Shown piece by piece: positions 13,401-22,400 of a stretch of DNA of 64,000 nt. The notes below the pieces were generated by a model. The model saw only the letters and a program-made list of their open reading frames with translations. It was not told the origin of the DNA and did not search any database. Positions within the stretch are counted from its first letter, which is position 1, and every line of letters begins with the position of its first letter. The position numbers were made by a program, and so were the translations under genes. The DNA comes from Hirundichthys speculiger (taxonomy: Eukaryota; Chordata; Actinopteri; Beloniformes; Exocoetidae), in NCBI GenBank assembly GCA_018398805.1, contig JAGFBZ010000856.1:62001-126000 (forward strand), read 5' to 3'.

Positions 13401-16400
13401 TCCTCTGAACTGTTCTTCTTCGACTCCGCTCCCTTTTCTTCCTTTACTGATACACTTGACGTCTCGCAGGACGGCGTCGGTTCAGTCGAGCTCGATTTAT
13501 CGTCTCTCGTTTCCTTTGGCTCTTCTTTGATGCTCTGAGGTTTTGTGCTGATACTTTCTGTGCAGATATTCGTCTCAGATTTGCCTTCAATGATGCCGTT
13601 CAGTGACGATTTGGTCTCTGAAGCTTTTGATTTCAGCTGCTCTTCCTGCGTTGGTTCTTCATTGATTTCAGACTTTGGTGACACAGCACATACAACTTTT
13701 TCTTCTTTTGTCTTCACAGAGCCTTTATCTTCTTCATCTGATGCATCTTCTGTCTTTTTAGCATCATCTGCAAAATAAACACATTTGAGAAGTGAAACAC
13801 TGGCAAACGGTCTGGATTTTAATTCTTCTTTTAACTTGATGCGGGACAAAAACTCCAATTTTAATACCGTATTTTCCAGACTATAAGTCACACTTTTTTT
13901 CATAGGTTGGCTGTTCCTGTGAGTTATACTCCGGAGCGACTTTTGCATGAAAAAAAAATAATAAAAAAATTTCACAGACAACCACAAGAGGGCACTCTAG
14001 ACTTACTCATCAATATCTTTTACTCCTTAACAATTAAGAATGTAAACAGTAAATGTTAGCTTACAAAGACAACTGAGAACGAACACAAATGACCCCCAAA
14101 AGAAAATCATATTCTTCAGACTACAAGCTGCGAGTCGTGAAATTTGCAGCTGAAAACAATAATCGAGCAGCAGAGAGAAAGTTTGGAGTAAATGAAAAAC
14201 TTGTTAGGGACATAAAGCGAAGGCTAGTCTTAGTGCGATGAAAAAAAACAAAAAAAGCTAATCGCAGGCTCAAAGCTAGGTGGCCACAGCTAGAGGAACA
14301 AGTTTGCAGCAACCGAGAGGATGCGCCACGCAACTTTTCTCCAGGCTGTGGAGTGGATCGACCAAGCATGAATCCTGTCTGGATTCAGAAAGGCTGGAAT
14401 AATTGGAACTGGAACTGATTCTGAGTGTGAAGACAGCCATGCAGAAGAGGAAGCTCTGCTTCGTCTTCCTCCGGAGTTGGCGGAGTTATTCAGAAGTGAC
14501 ACAGAGGACTAAGAATTCAACGATATTTTGTGATGTAGAGTGAGATTGCTTGTTATTAATTACAGTAAAGGCACATTTGTTTTATTCTTTAGGCTATAGT
14601 TACGTAAAAATGTGAATAATACATAAACACTGGACACCTTTTCTGGTAATGTTTATTTTTTGTGTAACTGATTAACCTTCATTGTGTTAGCATATCTTAC
14701 ACCTTTTCAGCCTGTTCTCTATTCTTTTATTAATGTTAAAACTTGCCTCCCAAGATGACGTAATGTCTGTTTTTAGTCAAGTAGTTTGTAAAATAAATTA
14801 CCTGCAAAAATGCGACTTATACTCCAGTGCAACCTATGTATGTTTTTTCTACCTAATTATATGTTTTTAGCCTAGTGCGAACTTATACTCCGGAGCGACT
14901 TATACTTAATTAGATTCATAATTTGTGATCAAGCCCATAATGTTTGACACTACAACACTATATCTGCCTTTCTAGGAATAAATGCAACGGATGAGGAGTT
15001 TAAAATTTGCCAACTTGTCATCAAGCCTTCAGCAAGCTCACGGACACCTGTGGGGCTCGGCCCTGCAAAATATGTTTCTGTGGGAGCACGAAGCTGCAGG
15101 ACAGTTTTAAAAAACAACCACACAAAAAAAAACATAACTCTAGGAAGAGCAATGTGGAGAGAGGAGGCTCATTCCTCGTGTCTCTGAGGGGTAGTTTGAC
15201 CAAAGCGTGTCACAAACATTTCATTAAGACCTTGAGAAATTAAAAAAAGAAGCATTAAATGCAACAGTCTGTCCTTCACCTTTTCCTTCTCCTTTTTCAG
15301 AGTCCTCTTCACTGTCAGGTTTGCTTTCCCCTTCTTGGTCTTTCTTCTCTTGGTCTTTCTTTTCTTGGTCTCTTTTCAACAGCTCGGGATCGATCTGCGT
15401 CTTCAGGAGAGCAACAACTTCAGCCAAGTCGTTTCTATCTCTGGAGAAGAGAAAAGGGTGGTTTTCAAAAAAAAAGGTCCTTCCCAAAACCCAGACTGGA
15501 GGTCAACAGAAGCTACGCATGCAGTCGTGCAGAGCATCAGAGAACAGCGGTGGCATTCCCGTTGACAGCATCAATGAAAAGCATTCATTCATGTTAAATT
15601 CAATATAAGTGATCCCTTTTCAAAATGTTTTGACAGAAAGTAAAAAAAAGGGCATTTAAAGTTCCTTTTATATCACCTTTGATATAGGTTTCTGGATGCT
15701 CACCTGACGATGCACTTCCACGATGACCCGTCCAAATCGTCCTGCTCCTCGACATAAACCCGAACGTTGTTGTGTTGGTCCAGCTGGAACCAGTACATCT
15801 GTCCGTCTTTGTCCCGGCCGATCGGCTGCAGGCGCATCTTATCTGGGTCCTCGTCATTGATGGCGGTTTTGAACTTCACGTTGTCATCGAACTGACACTC
15901 GCACAGATACTGGAGATGGAAGAGGCACAGAATTACCCAGAGTCCCGCAGGCAGCAGGTCCGTTCCTGTAACGCAATTTAATTCAATACGCTCCAAAAAA
16001 TAAAAACACCAAAATGAATGTGTTAAATTGAAATTTGATCCAGAAGAGCTGATGGTTTTAGTTTCAGACCTCAGGTTGGGGAGCCTTTTTATTGTTGCAT
16101 GGGTTTAGATTCTTGATGATGGAAGACTAAACCATAGATGCGGCTGATGCTGAGACTGTTGCATGGTTCCACCTTCCTGTTGTCAGACTGCCAGGTTTTG
16201 CGTCCGTGGAAATTAATTTAACTTTATAATGACTTTTATCAAATAGTATATGTATTTGGCATTTATATAAGACACAAAAAGAATCTTGATGTAATCAGGC
16301 CTCCACTGATGTTAATTACAGCTGCTTCTCTCCATTACTGAGTAGGGATGTGAAAAAAAAAATCGATTTGGCAATATATCGCAATTTTCCGCCGCCCAAT

Positions 16401-19400
16401 ATAATATCCATTTTTCAGCTCCTAATATCGAATTTTTTAGAAAAATTGTTTAATTTTCACATTTAAATTTAAATGTGCAAAAACACTAATAATAAACAAT
16501 AAATAGGTTGTTTTGAAACAAATAGTTTTGACTCAATTTGTCTTCTGAATGATCAATATCATCTGATGAACATATACAGCAACTTGATTTTTCATCTTTA
16601 TTTTTAATTTTGATATTAACTGGGTAGAATATTGCAATATATCCTGATATCACGATAATATCGTATCGTGACCCAAGTATCGTGATACATATCGTATTGC
16701 GAGGTCCTTGCCAATACTCACCCCTATCACCAAGACATCAAAAGTTCTCCTCCAACAATTCTATGTGACACCAGCTTCTTTCTCTGAACTGAACTTTTTT
16801 TTTCCAGTCGTAGAGAAAACAAGATCAACAAAATCACTGAGCTCACTTTAAGTATTCCCGTTTTGCACTCCATCGTCATCTCCTTGTATCCCTTTTCTTC
16901 GAGTTCCCATGCCCATGTCGTGTTGAACTCCTGGCACACCTGCAAGCAAAACAAGACAGTGTATATTTAACCCCTTAATCTATTTTCTGCTCGACTTAAG
17001 CACACAAGTGCTGTGCTTAAGTGTTGTAGCTCCGGAGAGCACAAATCGTTGTGATCCAATTAATGCAAGGCATTTTAAAATACGGTTACTCGGTCAACAC
17101 CACCGAAAACTGAACTAACTCACCTGTAATCCACCTATTTACATTGTCCATACATAGATGGCTTCCTTGCCTTTAACTAGGGATGCACGATAACTGTTTT
17201 ATCAGCTGATAATTATCGTGCACTCAATAATCCAGGTCAGTAAAAGCTGAAGTTCAAAAACATACAAATAATTCCCATGGTTCCACTGGACGTTTCAAAC
17301 AGACCAGCAGCTCTGCTTAATATTTTACAAATATTTAGTCTAACAAGTTTTTTCTGCTTGTCAGAGCTGCTTGAAATGATGATATTAAGAATCTGCCCAG
17401 CCTCCCAAACGTATGAATGACACTTCATCTGAGCCCCTAGAAGCTGTCACGTTTTACAGCAGGGCTGCACAATATGTCCGAAACTTATCGTTAAATTTAC
17501 AATATCAATAAATGTACACCTGTTATGTTCCAAGTGCTATATAATAACACTAAATTTTAAAAAAATCAGATGCAACCTCACTGCTCCAGATGCCAGTTTA
17601 GACACCTTCCTTTGTTTTATATTTATTAATTTAATTATGTAAATAACAAAATCGTGGCGCTATAATAGATAAAGCCCTAACCCTAACCCTTGGACCCAAA
17701 CGGGCAAATAAATTCTGCAAAGATATGCAGCTTGCAGGGCAACATTTATGTGGCAAGAAAGAAGTAAGACATTAGGAGAATTACGTTAGACCACTTATCA
17801 ATGAGTATAATGACCTGATAATCAGTCTGGCTGTGGGAACAGACTCCTTTCATGAAATGAATGATGATAATTTGAGAAATTCAAGAGTCAAACTTTTTTT
17901 TCCTCTTCTGGATGAGCATATGGTAACAAACGGTCATTTTGGAGTCTCTAAAAGGCCTTGTGTTGGGCAGGAAAAGGGAAGAATTAATTATTTGTGCTGC
18001 TGTTATCCAGATTTGGACAAGAAGACAGTAAAGCATGAGGCCGTAGTCTGACTGCGTTCATCATCTGAAGGCTCAAAATGTAATAAATTTAAATAGCCTC
18101 AACCTTTTTGCAACTGTGGATCGGTCAGCGCTTGACAATTTTACCCCGGACCGGGGGGGGTGGGGGTGCTTCCTTATTACTCGTTATATTACGGCAATAA
18201 CATAACACGAGTATAACATCAAAGTCTGTGGTAACATTCTATGTATCCATTAAATAAATAAATAAAAAACTCACGTAGGGTGGGCTTGGTCGTCGTGATA
18301 AATCTATATTTCAGTAGGACTCCTGCTATTGTCTGTTAGAGGCTTTCTTTTTTTTTTTCTTCACTGGGCATTTTCCCCTTCACAAGGAAACTTTCCAAAG
18401 ACGTCTGTTTCTTACTCATTTTTTGGCGCTCAAGTGAGCGAGATGTAATCGAGACAATCCGGTGATTTTTCACAGTAAAAGATTTTTCAAAAATAAAAGC
18501 TCATTGAGATTCATATAATAAATAAAACTTAAATAGCTAATTTTTTCTTACGCGGCCCGGTACCAATTGATCCACAGCTCGGTACCAGTCCGCGGTCCAG
18601 GGGTTGGGAACCACTGATCTATAGGACACTTTTCCCAAATAAACAGCCATGACGTTATTCTCACCCAGTTCCAGCATCTTTAACTCAGTCCCAGTAAAAC
18701 TCAGTGAGATTGTGACTGGGAGAGGAAAAAATGTTACTTTTACATTTACTCCACATGGTTCTTGGACATCAATTCCCCTTGTACACGACCTCCAGGCAAT
18801 TTAGGGACATTTTCCCAGAATCAAAGGTTTGGCCTTATGTAATCCTTCAGTTTTATTACTGCATGTTTACAATAATAATAATGAAAAACTTGGTTTCTCC
18901 CTAATTAAAAAATAACAAAAAAAAAAACTCATAGGAGGAATTAATTTATGTACAGTACAGAGGGACACAGTATACTGTCAAAATCAGTGGGTAGCCATGT
19001 CAAAAATGTTCTGTAATAGCACGTAAACTGTAGATCAGGGCTGGGCAACTCCAGTCCTGGAGGCCCGGTTCCCTGCAAGCCTTCAGCACTTGACTTAAGT
19101 CTGATTCAGATGAACGGGTCGTTAACGGTCTTGTGCAGACCTGGAAGACCAGCTGATGGTGATCCATTCATTAGAACCAGGTGTGTTGCGGCAGGACATT
19201 CAGAACAGCGGCCCTCCAGGACCGGGACTGACCACCTCTGCTGTAGTTGGATCAACGGGCACAGAAGTGGACTACCAACCTTGACCAGATACTTCTCCCA
19301 TCTGTCTGCTGACACGGACTTGCCAATCTTCCTCAGCAGCTTCACGTGAAGGTCAACCAGGAGCTTTGGGACTGAGGAAACGTAGAAAAAAACAAACAAA

Positions 19401-22400
19401 AAAAAAAAAGGACAAAGATGTTAGTTTTGGTACATCTGTAGGAGCATACATCATTGACTTCTCACATAAAAACCAGAGTTTGATGAAAAGCTGATGGAGG
19501 GACATGATCGACATAAATAAAGGTCGGCCCCCAGAACAGGACAGGACACAACTCTTTTACACACTTTTACCAAACTGATTTAATCAAATAACAGTGCAGA
19601 ACAAAAAAAGCAACAATTAGTTTGCTGCTGTTGAAATTTATTTTTTGCACTTTAAATGGATTTTACCTATTTGAGTTTTTTTTCTTAGTCTTTTTATTTC
19701 ATAAAAAGAAGTTTTGAAATGTTTTTGTTTGTCAAAAAAAACAACTAATGTTTTGTTGGACACAATAAATGTTTAAAAGTATAAAAACATTAAAGTTTAC
19801 TGTTATAGTTGCATAAATTGTCTATATTTCATCACTTGATATACTGTCTTGGGGTTAAATTTGCATAAAATCCTTAAAACGGAATTCTCAAAAACCGAAA
19901 AACACCAAAAATGAAAAACATTAAAACGTAATTTGAGAAAAAATAAAACAGATTTCATAGGGCCCTAGTCTTCCCGTTTCTCTCTAATCATGAATAAATG
20001 CCACTAGAGCCACAAAACCGTTAAAAAATATTTCTCAGCCTGTGCATATCGTTTATGGACTGAATATAGGGATTTAAAAAAGCAGCCAGCATCATCTGAT
20101 TTCAGCAGCCTGTAAAGGTCAGAGCAAGACAGATGACTTTTTTAAAGGATTTGATTCTGATCATCTGATCATCCAATCAATTGGTACATCTACTAAAAAT
20201 CAATAAACCAATCAACATCCAGTAGTTTGTTACCTGACTTGCTTCACTGTTTAAGTGTGGAACAGAGCTCTTTCTCTCTCACATCAACTAAAAAATTTGG
20301 CTTTTCTTCCTCACAAAAAAGGTAAATCCAAGAAGGTGGGGAAGAAAAAGAAAAACAGCTTCAGAGACCGAGCTAAGGACATCCAGGACATAAGGACACA
20401 CACCGTGCATTTACATGGGAAGTTTCATTCCTCTTTAATTCAGAATTAAAGTTAAATCCGAATAAAAGTGACCATGTAAACACCTAATTCCAAATGAAAA
20501 TGTCCATTCCAAATTAAACTTAATTCCGAAGTAATTGGCTGGTTTTAAATCAGAATAGAATAATTCCGCGGTCATGTATACACTCATTCCGCTTTAAATT
20601 AATTCCGATCTTTCTGCGCATGGTCGTTCTCTTGCCCGTCTGTCGCGATGACGCTTCCGCGCTGGGCTTGTTTGGCAGCACGCAATAAACGATGGTCAAG
20701 AGCAGAGACGATTTATTTAATAAATAGCTTGGAGGAACTGGAAATAATTAAAAGAACAGATGGCAGGAAACATAAAAATTGTGAGCTTTTCAATCGAGTA
20801 AGTTTGTTTTCTTCCGGTAGACGTAAAAACGTAAAGACGTCAGCCCCCCCTTATTCCAATCAGAACCCTTCCCAACCCCCAGACCTGAAGCGGAAATGGA
20901 TAAAGCCGATCAAACATGTTTTCCATGTAAACCTCAATTCGGAATTACTATTTCCATGTAAACTCGAAGGAAAATAGTTTAATTCTGAATTATTTAATTC
21001 GGAATAATTAATTCCGAATTAAAAAACACCATGTAACCGTGGCCACCGATATATTCAATTAGTCCCTTTATTTTACTATAAATCGCCTAAAATGTCATAC
21101 TGCAGGGCATGTTCCTGAAAAATATGCTATAACTCATTCACTTGTAATGAATGAAAACCTGGTAGCCAGGGGCTACTTGGTAAAAATTCTAATTTTATGC
21201 CCTGTGAAGGTCTTAGTATTAAGCAAATATAATTGATTAATAAAAACCAACAATGTTTTACTGCCACTACATATTAAATACATATAAAGCCAGAATGAAA
21301 AATAAAAGGATCTGTCTCCAGATGATTTAATTGATGAACTGCTCATCAGCAGGTGTGCAGACTTCAACAGAAGAGGACGTTTGCTGCTTTGAAGCATTCA
21401 GGTAAGTATTAACATAATGCCAAGAGGGGAAGCCATAAGCAATGGCAGTAGAAGAAGGAACTGCTGCTACACATCAGCCTGGAAAGAGTTATAAACCCAT
21501 TTATGAACAATTTGGAGCTCAAAGTCATACGGCGAGGAAGATTATTCACAAATGAAAAGCATTCAAGGTGGCTGCAAATCTTTCCATCAAATTTACTCCA
21601 GATCAGACTGTGAAATCCTCAGAGAAATTCAAAACCACAGAGCTGCATCCCAGTCAGGACAGGGCTCTCTGAACATCTGAGCATCCCAAACGTTAAAGCC
21701 AGCGGGCCTCATTCATGAAAACACAGAGTAGGACGGATTTTAACTGTGAACCGACAAATCTGACGTACTTCAGTGCTCATGAAGATGTTTAAAGTTCAGA
21801 AGTTTCCACTGGTCTAAACTAACTCTCCCCCTGATCCAACCACGTGTAAGCTTATATAAATGAGGAGCGCTCATTAACACTGCTGTCATTCTCAGAGTTT
21901 ACGACGTTAATGTGTTATACGGACTGTTATTCTCACAGTGTGCAGAAACATGCATTTTAAACGTAAGAATATAACACATTTATCTCAACTGATGGGCATT
22001 TTGCCAATTTAAGCTTCAGTTTGTGTTTTTTTTTTTTTTAAATGTAAAAGGGTTGTTTAAATGGACCCAACGTGTCGACAGACACCCGCCCAGCGACTCC
22101 GTTAGCAAACACACCAATGGTGTCGTGTAGCTCTGGTGGATTCCTGACTGAGGCTTCTTACATAATAGAGACAACGCAGTTGTCTGCAGCTTGTTTTGCC
22201 AATGTAAAGAAATTTGTTAATTTCTCTCTTTTTAACCAAAGTCATAGTGCTGGGCGATATGGAAAAAATCATATATCACGATATGGACTATTTTATATCA
22301 CAATAACGATATATATCACGATATACCATAATAAAGTATGTTTTCAGTTATTCTCTGAAAAGTTTGACAAAAATTTCATTGCTTACTTTTCAATTTTATT

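Noticed and set aside
17672..17695. Interstitial telomere repeat (CCCTAA)n
   Set aside because: Only about two and a half units, and it sits where a worn element end (GCCCTAA) would be expected, so chance or element decay is enough.
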